A program made the translations under genes and the position numbers. Shown here in pieces: positions 45,984-54,764 of a stretch of 64,000 nt of DNA (the first letter of the stretch is position 1; each line of letters begins with the position of its first letter). The notes beneath the pieces were generated by a model. That model saw only the letters and a list, made by a program, of their open reading frames with translations, ran no database searches and had not been told where the DNA came from. The DNA comes from Alistipes indistinctus YIT 12060 (GTDB lineage Bacteria > Bacteroidota > Bacteroidia > Bacteroidales > Rikenellaceae): positions 2,480,001 through 2,544,000 of the forward strand of contig NZ_CP102250.1 in NCBI RefSeq assembly GCF_025144995.1. The letters run 5' to 3'.

Positions 45984-48455
45984 ATGAAAAACTTATTACT
46001 TGTGCTCACGGGTGCGCTCCTGTTGCTGATGGGGGGCTGTACCAAAGACCCTGCGACGGGCTCCGGCCAGGGAGAAGTCACCGTTAACCTGACGGCGTCT
46101 CTTCCTACGGCGATCCAGAGCTATTCGACCAAAGCGTCCAATCAGGGCGGGATCAACAATGTGACTGACAAAACCCTGCGCTACATTCTCGAGGTGTACG
46201 ATGAAAGCGGTAATTTTATCATGCGCAAGACCGTTTTCAAGGCTCCCGGCGCTTTTACCGATCCGGCTTCGTTCTCGCTGACCCTGCTGGCCCAAAAATA
46301 CAAGTTCGCCTTCTGGGCCGATTTCGTGGCTTCGGAAGCCGATGCCGATCTTTATTACAGCACCCTCTCCGCGACCGATCACGGCCTGCAGGCGGTAGCG
46401 CTGAAAACCGCCCCTTATGCGATTAACGATGAGGCCCGGGACGCTTATACGGCGACCCTGGATGCGGACCTCTCCTCTTCGTCGCTGAACCGGACCGTAA
46501 CGCTCAAACGGCCGTTCGGCAAAATCCGCCTGCTGGCTACCGACCTGGCTGCAGCGGCGTCGCAGGGGTACACGCCCACACAGACGAGCATTGCCTATAC
46601 GGTCGAGCTGCCCACTACGTTTAATGCCCTGACGGGGGCGGCGCAGGCCTCTCCGACGGCCCTGCCTTCGGCAACGGCGGCGATCCTGGATGAGGACGTT
46701 ACGGGCGGCAAAGTGATTGCGCTGGACTATGTTTTCGCCGGGGTGAAGCCGACGGTCAGCCTGACCTTCTCGGCTTCCGGTACAGGAGGGACGACCGAGC
46801 GGGCGATCGAAACGATTCCGGTCGAGGCCAATAAGCTGACGACTGTCAAAGGTGCGCTGTTTACCCGCGGAGCGAACCTGTCTGTGTCGGTCAGCGACGA
46901 ATTCAACGAGCCGGGAAACGAAATGGAACTGACCGAGGTGAACTCCATCGACGAAGTGGCTACGGCCCTCAGCGGCGGCGATCAGATGCTGGTGGTGAAG
47001 GATGAGGTGCAGGAAAGCAAGTCCATCGATTTTTCGGCCGCCTCCACCCCGTATCAGGGAACGGAGACGGTGGCCGTGACGCTGAATGCGGTGGCCTCAG
47101 GGGCCGCGGTCACTTTCCAGGCTACGGCTGATGCTCCCAAAAACCTGGCGATTACGATGCCCGAAGGACATTCCGTGACGCTCAATATGCCCAATACGAC
47201 CGTAACCCTCAACGGTAGGCATTACAGCTCCGTAGATGCGATTACGGCCACCAGCACGCTGATCGTGCCGCGTGACGTTACGGTTGAAAACCTGACCCTG
47301 CGCCAGGGCAACGTTAAAATCTACGGTGTCGTGGACAATGTGACCAAGGTCGGGGGCTATGCGGATAAGCTCATCCGCTGCGTGGCTTCGCAGGCCGATC
47401 TCGACCGCGCCCTGGCCGACGACAAGAGCGGGTACGATTATTTGCTGATCGAACAGCCCGTTTCGGGACTCGATGCCAAGGGAGCCACCCTCGCCGCACC
47501 TTTGGAAATTGCGGCCAATGCCGAGTTGAGCAACCTGACGATCGATGCGCCTGCCGGTAACGGCATCACCCTCGCGGCCGACAATATCAATGTCGTGCTG
47601 GACGGGGTAACGGTTCGCCAGAACGAGGCCGATGTCAATGCCGCGCGGAATTGCGCGATCCTGGCCGCCGGTTATAATAATCTGACCCTGCTGGTGAAGA
47701 ATTCGGACCTGATCGTTCCGAAAGCCAACCAGAGGGGGGTCAATATCCACGGTGCGAAGGACGCTGCGAGTGTTTGCCGCGTGACGCTGGACAATACCCA
47801 CATAGGCCCGCAGCCGCGAAGCGGCGATCCGGGCAACGTCGCTTACACCCCGGAGCAAAATACGGCGTTTAAGAAAATGTCCGACTCGCGCGGTATCGGC
47901 ATCGGTGCCCATGCCGGCAATATCATCGTTCGACTGCAGAATAAATCGGTTGTCGAAGGCGTATTTTACGTTTTCAACGCCACGCAGCACAGCGATAAAT
48001 TCGAAGTGTACGTGGACGACTCGCGCCTGGACGGACGCTGTGCGTTCAACCTGTGGAGCGACGGGGGGAGCGTTATCAACGTGACGAACGGCTCCGAGCT
48101 GATCGGGCGTAATCCGTTCCCGGGCCCGACCGAGATATTCGCGACTATCGTGGTCTGCGAGAAGGACGGCAACTGGGCCGGTGCCGCAAATCACGTGATC
48201 ACGGTGAAGGATTCGAGGATTTACAGCTACAATGATCCGGAGACCGACACCAATATCCAGTATGCGGCACAGTTGCGTTCGCCCCGTAAAAATGTCCTGA
48301 ATCTGCGCGGTACCACCGCGATTTACGACCAGAGTGCGACGAAACGCTTGCCTTATGCTGTCCAGGTGCAGAATTGGATCAATGAGGTGAACGTGGAACC
48401 GTCCGTTGTCATGTACGGCAACGATCAGGCGACGATCGTTTCGCCGGCCGACTGA
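45984..48455 (+). CDS. DUF6562 lipoprotein with C-terminal right-handed beta-helix
   Basis: 823 residues from ATG 45984 (MKNLLLVLTGALLLLMGGC, lipobox); the longer frame from 45936 adds a non-signal stretch. Residues about 25-300 repeat the DUF6562 plan of the gene upstream (QSYSTKASNQGG, YILEVYDESGNFIMRKTVF, YKFAFWADFVASEADADLYY, RPFGKIRLLATDL, VEANKLTTVKGALF). Residues about 310-823 are a repetitive parallel-strand region with helix-like rungs (ITMPEGHSVTLNMPNTTVTL, VTVENLTLRQGNVKIYG, NLTIDAPAGNGITL, INVVLDGVTVRQ, IIVRLQNKSVVEGVFYVF). Right-handed beta-helices bind or cut sugars in other proteins, but I see no catalytic motif. It starts 65 bases after the previous stop, probably in the same transcript, and a strong terminator follows. 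Confidence 0.75.
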   Translation: MKNLLLVLTGALLLLMGGCTKDPATGSGQGEVTVNLTASLPTAIQSYSTKASNQGGINNVTDKTLRYILEVYDESGNFIMRKTVFKAPGAFTDPASFSLTLLAQKYKFAFWADFVASEADADLYYSTLSATDHGLQAVALKTAPYAINDEARDAYTATLDADLSSSSLNRTVTLKRPFGKIRLLATDLAAAASQGYTPTQTSIAYTVELPTTFNALTGAAQASPTALPSATAAILDEDVTGGKVIALDYVFAGVKPTVSLTFSASGTGGTTERAIETIPVEANKLTTVKGALFTRGANLSVSVSDEFNEPGNEMELTEVNSIDEVATALSGGDQMLVVKDEVQESKSIDFSAASTPYQGTETVAVTLNAVASGAAVTFQATADAPKNLAITMPEGHSVTLNMPNTTVTLNGRHYSSVDAITATSTLIVPRDVTVENLTLRQGNVKIYGVVDNVTKVGGYADKLIRCVASQADLDRALADDKSGYDYLLIEQPVSGLDAKGATLAAPLEIAANAELSNLTIDAPAGNGITLAADNINVVLDGVTVRQNEADVNAARNCAILAAGYNNLTLLVKNSDLIVPKANQRGVNIHGAKDAASVCRVTLDNTHIGPQPRSGDPGNVAYTPEQNTAFKKMSDSRGIGIGAHAGNIIVRLQNKSVVEGVFYVFNATQHSDKFEVYVDDSRLDGRCAFNLWSDGGSVINVTNGSELIGRNPFPGPTEIFATIVVCEKDGNWAGAANHVITVKDSRIYSYNDPETDTNIQYAAQLRSPRKNVLNLRGTTAIYDQSATKRLPYAVQVQNWINEVNVEPSVVMYGNDQATIVSPAD

Positions 48456-48576
48456 CACGGTTTCGCGTCCCGGGCTGCCTTCGGGAGCATACGGGCGTAA
48501 ACTTCAACTGACGGTTACTGTAGTTTCGATAATAGTCCGATAGAATCGCTTCAATGGTTACCGTCCGTTTATGGAA

Positions 48577-48617
48577 CAGGGACCGGATTTCCGAAGGGAA
48601 TCCGGTCCCTGCTTTTT
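48577..48617. terminator. Terminator between the surface cluster and carB
   Basis: CAGGGACCGGATT (48577-48589), 9-base loop, AATCCGGTCCCTG (48599-48611), then CTTTTTC. A perfect 13-bp stem, serving the plus-strand cluster and possibly carB from the other side. Confidence 0.88.
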
Positions 48618-48663
48618 CAGATCAATCTGCGGGATTTGCTTTTTGAGGAGAATCCTGTTCAAG

Positions 48664-51600
48664 TCAATATTCGTTCCAGCTTTTGATCTGGATCTCGTCC
48701 GGGGCGAGGCGGCAGAAAGCCGTGATGAAGGCGCTTGCGAGCCGGGCGTTCGTGATCAGCGGGATGTTGAAGTCGATCGCGCTGCGCCGGATCGTGTAGT
48801 CGTTGTTCAGCTCGTCTTTCGAGAGGTTCTTCGGGATGTTCACCACCAGGTCGATCTTCTTCTCCTTGATGTAGTCGAGCGTGTTGGGCTGCTCGTTCTG
48901 GTCGGGCCAGTGCAGTACCGTCGCATGCACGCCGTTCAGTTCGAGGAAGGCCGCCGTACCTTTCGTCGCAAAGATGTTGTAACCTTTTTGTTGCAGGGCC
49001 TTCGCCGCCGAGAGCATGTCCATCTTCGAGCGCGAGTCGCCGGTCGAGAGCAGGATGTTCTTTTTCGGGATCGCATAGCCCACCGAGATCATGCTCTTGA
49101 GGATCGCCTCGTGGAAATCCTCGCCGATGCAGCCCACTTCGCCGGTCGAGGCCATCTCGACGCCGAGTACCGGGTCGGCCTTTTGCAGTCGCGAGAACGA
49201 GAACTGCGGCGCCTTGATGCCGACATAGTCCAATTCGAAGGCCGATTTGTGCGGGACTTCGGGATCGACTCCCAGCATCACCTTCGTCGCGATGTCGATG
49301 AAGTTTACTTTCAGCACCTTCGAGACGAACGGGAAACTGCGCGAGGCGCGCAGGTTGCACTCGATCACCTTGATCTCGTTGTCCTTGGCCATCAGCTGCA
49401 TGTTGAACGGGCCGGAGATGTTGAGCATCCGCGCCACCTCGCGGCTGATCTTCTTGATGCGGCGCATCGTCTCGACATACATCTTTTGCGGCGGGAAGAC
49501 CATCGTCGCGTCGCCCGAGTGGACACCCGCGAACTCGACGTGCTCCGAGATGGCGTAGATCAGCACTTCGCCGTCTTTGGCCACTGCGTCGATCTCGACC
49601 TCTTTCGCGTGTTCGATGAATTCGGTCACTACCACCGGATACTGTTTCGATACGCTGGTGGCCAGCGTCAGGAAATGTTCCAGTTCGGAGCGGTTCGAGA
49701 CAACGTTCATCGCGGCGCCCGAGAGGACGTACGACGGCCGGATCAGCACCGGGAAACCCACTTCGTCGACGAATTTATAGATGTCGTCCATCGTCGTCAG
49801 CTCCCTCCAGCGCGGCTGGTCGACGCCGATCTTGTCGAGCATCGACGAAAACTTGTGGCGGTCTTCGGCGTTGTCGATGTTTTCGGCCGAGGTGCCGAGG
49901 ATCGGCACATGTTCGTTGTGCAGCCGCATCGCGAGGTTGTTCGGGATCTGGCCGCCGGTCGAGACGACCACCCCTTTGGGTTCCTCGAGGTCGGTGATGT
50001 CGAGCACGCGCTCCAGGGTCAGCTCGTCGAAGTAGAGCCGGTCGCAGACGTCGTAGTCGGTCGAGACCGTTTCGGGATTGTAGTTGATCATCACCGAGCG
50101 GTAACCCTGTTCGCGGATCGTCTTCAGCGCACTGACGCTGCACCAGTCGAATTCCACGGAGCTGCCGATGCGGTAGGCTCCCGAACCCAGTACGATCACC
50201 GAGCGGTGGTCGTGTGCGAAATCTATATCGTTCGAAGTTCCGTTGTAGGTGACGTAGAGGTAGTTGGTCTGGGCCGGGTATTCGGCTCCCAGCGTGTCGA
50301 TCTGCTTGACGACCGGGGTGATGCCGCGCTCCTTGCGGTGGCGGCGGACCTTCAGCATATCGGCCTCGATCTCGTCGGACTTGCTGTGGCTGACCGTACG
50401 GGCCAGCTGGAAGTCCGAGAAACCGCGCTGTTTCGCTTCGCGGATCAGTTCATCGGGCACGTCGGCGATACCGTTGTGCTTTTCGAGCTCGCCCTCGATG
50501 CAGATGATGTTTTCGAGCTTCTCGAGGAACCATTTGTCGATTCGGGTCAGCTCGTGGATGCGTTCGATCGTGTAGCCCTGTTTGAGCGCGTGGGCGATCA
50601 CGAAGATGCGTTTGTCGGTGGGATGCGTGAGCGCCTCGTCGATGTCGATGCCGGCGAACGCCTTGTTCGCGACGAACCCGTGCATGCCCTGTCCGATCAT
50701 GCGCAGCCCTTTCTGGATCACCTCTTCGAAGCAGCGCCCGATGGCCATCACCTCGCCGACCGATTTCATGCTGGAGCCCAACTCGCGCGAGACGCCTTTG
50801 AACTTGCCGAGATCCCAGCGCGGAATCTTGCAGACGATGTAGTCGAGAGCCGGTTCGAAGCAGGCGGTCGTACTCTTCGTGACGGCGTTTTTCAGTTCGT
50901 GCAGCCCGTAGCCGAGCCCCAGTTTCGCGGCGACGAAGGCGAGCGGGTAACCGGTGGCCTTCGACGCGAGTGCCGACGAGCGGCTCAGGCGCGCGTTCAC
51001 TTCGATCACGCGGTAATCTTCCGAGTCGGGGTCGAGTGCGTACTGAACGTTGCACTCGCCGACGATCCCGATGTGGCGGATGATCTTGATCGCCAGTTTT
51101 CTCAGTTTATGGTATTCGGCGTTCGAAAGGGTCTGCGACGGGGCTACGACGATGCTCTCGCCGGTGTGGATGCCCAGCGGGTCGAAGTTTTCCATGTTGC
51201 AGACGGTGATGCAGTTGTCGTAGCGGTCCCGCACTACCTCGTATTCCACCTCTTTCCACCCTTTGAGCGATTTCTCGACCAGGATCTGCGGCGAGTAGGT
51301 GAACGCCTTGCTGGCGAGCGTATCGAGCTCCTCGTCGTTGTCGCAGAAGCCTGATCCGAGGCCGCCGAGGGTATAGGCCGCCCGGATGATGACCGGGTAG
51401 CCCAACTCGTGCGCGACGCGTTTCGCTTCGGCGACGGTCGTCACGGCTTCGCTTTTGATCGTCTTGACATCGATCTGGTCGAGCTTGTGCACGAACTTCT
51501 CGCGGTCTTCGGTGTCGATAATTGCCTGCACGGGCGTTCCCAGGACCTGCACGCCGTATTTTTCGAGCACGCCGCTCTGGTAGAGTTTGACGCCGCAGTT

Positions 51601-51882
51601 CAGCGCCGTTTGGCCGCCGAATGCGAGCAGGATGCCCTGCGGCCGCTCCCTGGCGATCACCTGCTCGACGAATTCGGGCGTAACGGGTAGGAAGTAGACT
51701 TTGTCGGCGATGTTCTCCGAGGTCTGGATCGTCGCGATGTTGGGGTTGATCAGCACCGTGTAGACGCCCTCTTCCTTGAGGGCCTTGAGCGCCTGCGAGC
51801 CCGAATAGTCGAACTCGCCGGCCTCGCCGATCTTCAGGGCGCCCGAACCGAGCAGGATGACTTTTTCTATTTTGTTTTGCAT
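48664..51882 (-). CDS. carB: Carbamoyl-phosphate synthase large chain
   Basis: 1072 residues from ATG 51882 (MQNKIEKVILLGSGALKIGEAGEFDYSG), the standard size. The enzyme makes carbamoyl phosphate from bicarbonate, ATP and glutamine-derived ammonia for pyrimidine and arginine synthesis. Two ATP-grasp halves are visible: carboxyphosphate half (about 1-400, RAAYTLGGLGSGFCDN, NARLSRSSALASKATGYPLA) and carbamate half (about 540-930, GSGAYRIGSSVEFDWC, SYVLSGAAMNVV, NLRASRSFPFVSK). The C-terminal MGS-like allosteric domain (about 940-1072) is also present. The TIGEAGEFDYSG-type start and a complete C-terminus show it is intact. It follows carA by 92 bases that contain a perfect 17-bp hairpin. Confidence 0.97.
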   Translation of the reverse strand: MQNKIEKVILLGSGALKIGEAGEFDYSGSQALKALKEEGVYTVLINPNIATIQTSENIADKVYFLPVTPEFVEQVIARERPQGILLAFGGQTALNCGVKLYQSGVLEKYGVQVLGTPVQAIIDTEDREKFVHKLDQIDVKTIKSEAVTTVAEAKRVAHELGYPVIIRAAYTLGGLGSGFCDNDEELDTLASKAFTYSPQILVEKSLKGWKEVEYEVVRDRYDNCITVCNMENFDPLGIHTGESIVVAPSQTLSNAEYHKLRKLAIKIIRHIGIVGECNVQYALDPDSEDYRVIEVNARLSRSSALASKATGYPLAFVAAKLGLGYGLHELKNAVTKSTTACFEPALDYIVCKIPRWDLGKFKGVSRELGSSMKSVGEVMAIGRCFEEVIQKGLRMIGQGMHGFVANKAFAGIDIDEALTHPTDKRIFVIAHALKQGYTIERIHELTRIDKWFLEKLENIICIEGELEKHNGIADVPDELIREAKQRGFSDFQLARTVSHSKSDEIEADMLKVRRHRKERGITPVVKQIDTLGAEYPAQTNYLYVTYNGTSNDIDFAHDHRSVIVLGSGAYRIGSSVEFDWCSVSALKTIREQGYRSVMINYNPETVSTDYDVCDRLYFDELTLERVLDITDLEEPKGVVVSTGGQIPNNLAMRLHNEHVPILGTSAENIDNAEDRHKFSSMLDKIGVDQPRWRELTTMDDIYKFVDEVGFPVLIRPSYVLSGAAMNVVSNRSELEHFLTLATSVSKQYPVVVTEFIEHAKEVEIDAVAKDGEVLIYAISEHVEFAGVHSGDATMVFPPQKMYVETMRRIKKISREVARMLNISGPFNMQLMAKDNEIKVIECNLRASRSFPFVSKVLKVNFIDIATKVMLGVDPEVPHKSAFELDYVGIKAPQFSFSRLQKADPVLGVEMASTGEVGCIGEDFHEAILKSMISVGYAIPKKNILLSTGDSRSKMDMLSAAKALQQKGYNIFATKGTAAFLELNGVHATVLHWPDQNEQPNTLDYIKEKKIDLVVNIPKNLSKDELNNDYTIRRSAIDFNIPLITNARLASAFITAFCRLAPDEIQIKSWNEY

Positions 51883-51933
51883 AATTCTTGATTTTAAGGC
51901 TTTCTCAATCTGGTAATTCCGTTCAGGTGTTGC

Positions 51934-51974
51934 GCCCGGTTCGCCGGGCCCGCACACGGCCCGGCGAACCGGGC
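51934..51974 (-). other. Perfect 17-bp hairpin between carA and carB
   Basis: GCCCGGTTCGCCGGGCC (51934-51950), 7-base loop, GGCCCGGCGAACCGGGC (51958-51974), directly abutting the carA stop codon (51975-51977). No T run follows on either strand, so it is unlikely to be a simple terminator. It may protect the carA transcript end or lower carB expression relative to carA. Confidence 0.8.
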
Positions 51975-53072
51975 TTACCGTTTTGAGCCGGCGTGATCCC
52001 GGATGTTGCGAATGAAGTCGTCGAACAGGAATTCAGTGTCTACCGGGCCGCCCGAGGCCTCCGGGTGGAACTGCACCGAGAAGAAGGGAAGGCGTTTGTG
52101 CCGGATGCCTTCGCTCGTACCGTCGTTCAGGTTGACGAAGTAAGGTTCCCAGTCGGGGCCCAGCGTGTCGGTGTTGACCGCGAAGCCGTGATTCTGCGAC
52201 GTGATGACCGCTTTGTTCGTGCCGACCATCAGCGCGGGCTGGTTGTGGCTGCGGTGGCCGTACTTGAGTTTGAAAGTGGTCGCGCCGGCGGCGATCGAAA
52301 GCAGCTGGTTGCCGAGGCAGATGCCGAAGATCGGCTTACCGAGGGCCATCGCCTTTTTGATGTTCGAGATCGTGGCGGTGCATTGCTGCGGGTCGCCGGG
52401 ACCGTTGGAGAGCATCACCCCGTCGTAATCGAGGGCGGTGAAATCATAGTCCCACGGCACGCGGATCACCGTGGCGCCGCGCGAAAGCAGGCAGCGGATG
52501 ATGTTGTACTTGCAGCCGCAGTCGACCAGCACGATCTTCATCGGGCCGTCGCCGTAGGTTTCGACCTGCGGCGTACTCACTTCGGCGGCGAGGTTGCGCA
52601 GGTTCGGATCGTCGAATGCGGCCGGTTCCGCGCTTCCTTCGACGACGATCTTGCCCAGCATGACTCCCCGTTCGCGGATGATCTTCGTGAGTTGGCGCGT
52701 GTCGATCCCCCAGACGGCGGGAACGCCGTTTTCGCGCAGCCATTCTCCGAGGCTTTCGCCCGCATTCCAGTGGCTGTATTCGAACGAGTAGTCCGAAATG
52801 ACCAACCCCTTAACATGAATACGGTCTGACTCGAAAAACTTGAGCAGACCGTATTCACTTTCTTTTTGGGGAACGCCGTAATTACCAACGAGCGGATAGG
52901 TGGAGACCAGGATTTGACCGCTGTAGGATGGATCGGTGAGACTTTCGGGATAGCCTGTCATGGCTGTGTTGAAAACGACTTCACCGGTAGTGGCCGTTTC
53001 GGCCCCGAAAGAGTAACCGGTGAAAGTTGTCCCGTCTTCCAGAATGAGACGGGCGGATTTTTTGTCAGACAT
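51975..53072 (-). CDS. carA: Carbamoyl-phosphate synthase small chain
   Basis: 365 residues, full length. It hydrolyses glutamine and passes ammonia to CarB. N-terminal CPSase_sm domain (about 1-150): ARLILEDGTTFTGYSFG, GEVVFNTAMTGYPESLTDPSY, VWGIDTRQLTKIIRERG. C-terminal class I amidotransferase (about 175-360): nucleophile Cys in GICLGNQLLSIAAG, preceded by LSNGPGDPQ, and the catalytic His/Glu in FSVQFHPEASGGP. It is first in the carAB unit and has a consensus promoter. Confidence 0.97.
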   Translation of the reverse strand: MSDKKSARLILEDGTTFTGYSFGAETATTGEVVFNTAMTGYPESLTDPSYSGQILVSTYPLVGNYGVPQKESEYGLLKFFESDRIHVKGLVISDYSFEYSHWNAGESLGEWLRENGVPAVWGIDTRQLTKIIRERGVMLGKIVVEGSAEPAAFDDPNLRNLAAEVSTPQVETYGDGPMKIVLVDCGCKYNIIRCLLSRGATVIRVPWDYDFTALDYDGVMLSNGPGDPQQCTATISNIKKAMALGKPIFGICLGNQLLSIAAGATTFKLKYGHRSHNQPALMVGTNKAVITSQNHGFAVNTDTLGPDWEPYFVNLNDGTSEGIRHKRLPFFSVQFHPEASGGPVDTEFLFDDFIRNIRDHAGSKR

Positions 53073-53143
53073 TCTTTATCAGTAAGTTAAGTATTTATAC
53101 CACTTGCTGAAACTGTCTTCTTCTCAGAATAGTTTCTGAAATG

Positions 53144-53175
53144 CAAAGGTACGCAGTGGTTTTTTGTTTTGCAAA
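53144..53175 (-). promoter_or_regulatory. Consensus promoter of carAB
   Basis: Minus strand: TTTG (53175-53172), 20-base spacer, TACCTTTG (53151-53144). Both boxes match the Bacteroidota consensus exactly. The leader to carA would be about 65 bases. Confidence 0.8.
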
Positions 53176-53465
53176 TCGCACGGGAATTTTTCTCAAAAAT
53201 CGTTCCGTATCCCGAGGAACTGCGTGGATGGATCGCCGTCGTGTACGGGAGAATGCGCATACAAAATCGTGTAAAAAGTAATGGTACGGGTGTCTGATTT
53301 GCGGACAGTTTCGATGATTGCCGCACCGGGGATCTGAATGCCGGTATTCAACCTGTGGAGATTCTGGAGGTGCGGTAGTTTTCCCGGGTTTTGTTACATT
53401 TGTGTCGTATATGCTCTCCGTCCGTCAATCGGTGCGGTATGATCCGGGGCATGTTCGCATAATCG
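53176..53465 (+). other. Divergent spacer between carA and the SpoU-class methyltransferase
   Basis: The carA-methyltransferase gap is 393 bases in all. Apart from the carA promoter at its left end, TACATTTG at 53395-53402 is a full -7 match for the plus strand, with no clear -33 box; it lies about 60 bases before the methyltransferase ATG. Nothing else is recognised. Confidence 0.45.
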
Positions 53466-54356
53466 ATGATAAAAATGTTGACCAAAGCCGAAATACAGAC
53501 GATCCGCTCGCTCGGGGACAAAAAAGGGCGGAACGCAGCGGGATTGTTCGTCGCCGAAGGGCCCAAACTGGTGACGGAACTGGTTGCGGGTATGGGAATG
53601 GCTGCACCGCTCCGCGTGCGGCGGGTGCTGTGTACCGTAGCGGGAGCGGAGTATTTTGGCAAGGCTGTACGCGCTCTTCGGGGAGGCCATGCTGTCGGCG
53701 GCCCGGGCGATGTTTTGGGAGAAAGTTCTGGTATCGTCCGGTCGCAAAACAGTGGCATGCAGAGCCCGGGAGGTTGGCACGGCGGTCCGGAGGTGATTTC
53801 ACACAAGGAGATGGAGCGGATCAGCTCCCTGAAAACGCCGTCGGATATGCTGGCGCTCGTGGAAATTCCCCGGCACGGTTTGTCGGTAAGGGGACTTTCC
53901 GGGGAGCTCTCGCTCGCATTGGACGGAGTGCAGGATCCCGGCAATATGGGGACGATCCTGCGCCTGGCCGATTGGTTCGGTATGCGTGACGTGATCTGCT
54001 CGGAGACGACGGCTGACTGCTTTAACCCGAAGGTGGTGCAGGCCACGATGGGAGCGATCGCGAGGGTGCGCGTGCATTATGTGCCGCTGGCGCGATGGCT
54101 CGGGGAGGTGCGTGCTGCGGGTATTCCGGTGTACGGAACCTTTCTGGACGGCGAACCGATTTACGATGCCGCCCTCTCTCCCGGCGGTGTGATTGTGATG
54201 GGCAGCGAAGGGCAGGGCGTTTCACCGGAGGTAGCGGAACTCGTTTCGCGGCGGCTGTTTATTCCTCCGTTTCCGGTAGGTGAACCCACGTCCGAATCGC
54301 TCAATGTCGCTACGGCCACGGCCATCGTCTGCTCGGAGTTCCGGCGCAGGGGTTAG
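53466..54356 (+). CDS. SpoU/TrmH-class RNA 2'-O-methyltransferase, with an internal insertion
   Basis: 296 residues against about 250 in relatives. It would methylate a ribose 2'-OH in rRNA or tRNA with SAM. N-terminal substrate-binding part (about 1-120): TKAEIQTIRSLGDKKGRNAAGLFVAEGPKLVTEL, then SHKEMERISSLKTPSDMLALVEIP. Between AEYFGKA and EVISHKE, residues about 67-109 (bases 53664-53792) form a Gly/Ser-rich stretch not expected in the family. The C-terminal knotted SPOUT domain has LDGVQDPGNMGTILRLADWFG, FNPKVVQATMGAIARV, IVMGSEGQGVS and the final IPPFPVGEPTSESLNVATATAIVCSE knot. Target RNA position is unknown. Confidence 0.88.
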   Translation: MIKMLTKAEIQTIRSLGDKKGRNAAGLFVAEGPKLVTELVAGMGMAAPLRVRRVLCTVAGAEYFGKAVRALRGGHAVGGPGDVLGESSGIVRSQNSGMQSPGGWHGGPEVISHKEMERISSLKTPSDMLALVEIPRHGLSVRGLSGELSLALDGVQDPGNMGTILRLADWFGMRDVICSETTADCFNPKVVQATMGAIARVRVHYVPLARWLGEVRAAGIPVYGTFLDGEPIYDAALSPGGVIVMGSEGQGVSPEVAELVSRRLFIPPFPVGEPTSESLNVATATAIVCSEFRRRG

Positions 54357-54764
54357 CGTTGGGCTTTGACAGTGGAAATCTGTTTTTCCATCGTCTTCGC
54401 AAGAAGTGCGACAAGACCTGCCAAACCTTATCAGCCGTCGGCAATCCGACGCCAGAGATGTAAGTCGACGGCGAGATCGGTCGAAGATATACGCAAGAAT
54501 GTCGCTGTTGCCATGGATTGGACAGATAAAATATTCATAAATTTAATCCAACCAACGGGTGATTTTTTTACATTTGTGAAATGTAGGCTATGTCCTGCGG
54601 GTTGCTTTTGCGGACATTCGGATTTGCCGTCCTTCTTGTGTTCCGTCAGGGAAAATGCAGGACGCCCCCGGCTTATGGACGGGTGATTTTCGCGAGGTCT
54701 TTCTCCTTTATTATTAATTTGTGTGCGGCCCGGCGGGCCGCCGGATTATTAACGCTGCTTGTCG
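54357..54764 (+). other. Spacer before GH127
   Basis: 408 bases without a supported gene. TACATTTG at 54569-54576 is a full -7 match, with no clear -33 box. It would give a leader of about 180 bases. I see no clear terminator for the methyltransferase gene. Reading frames inside it lack coding character. Confidence 0.4.

Noticed and set aside
48571-51354. Long open frame on the plus strand (927 codons) opposite carB
   Set aside because: Antisense shadow of carB. The minus-strand protein is a full-length, motif-complete enzyme.
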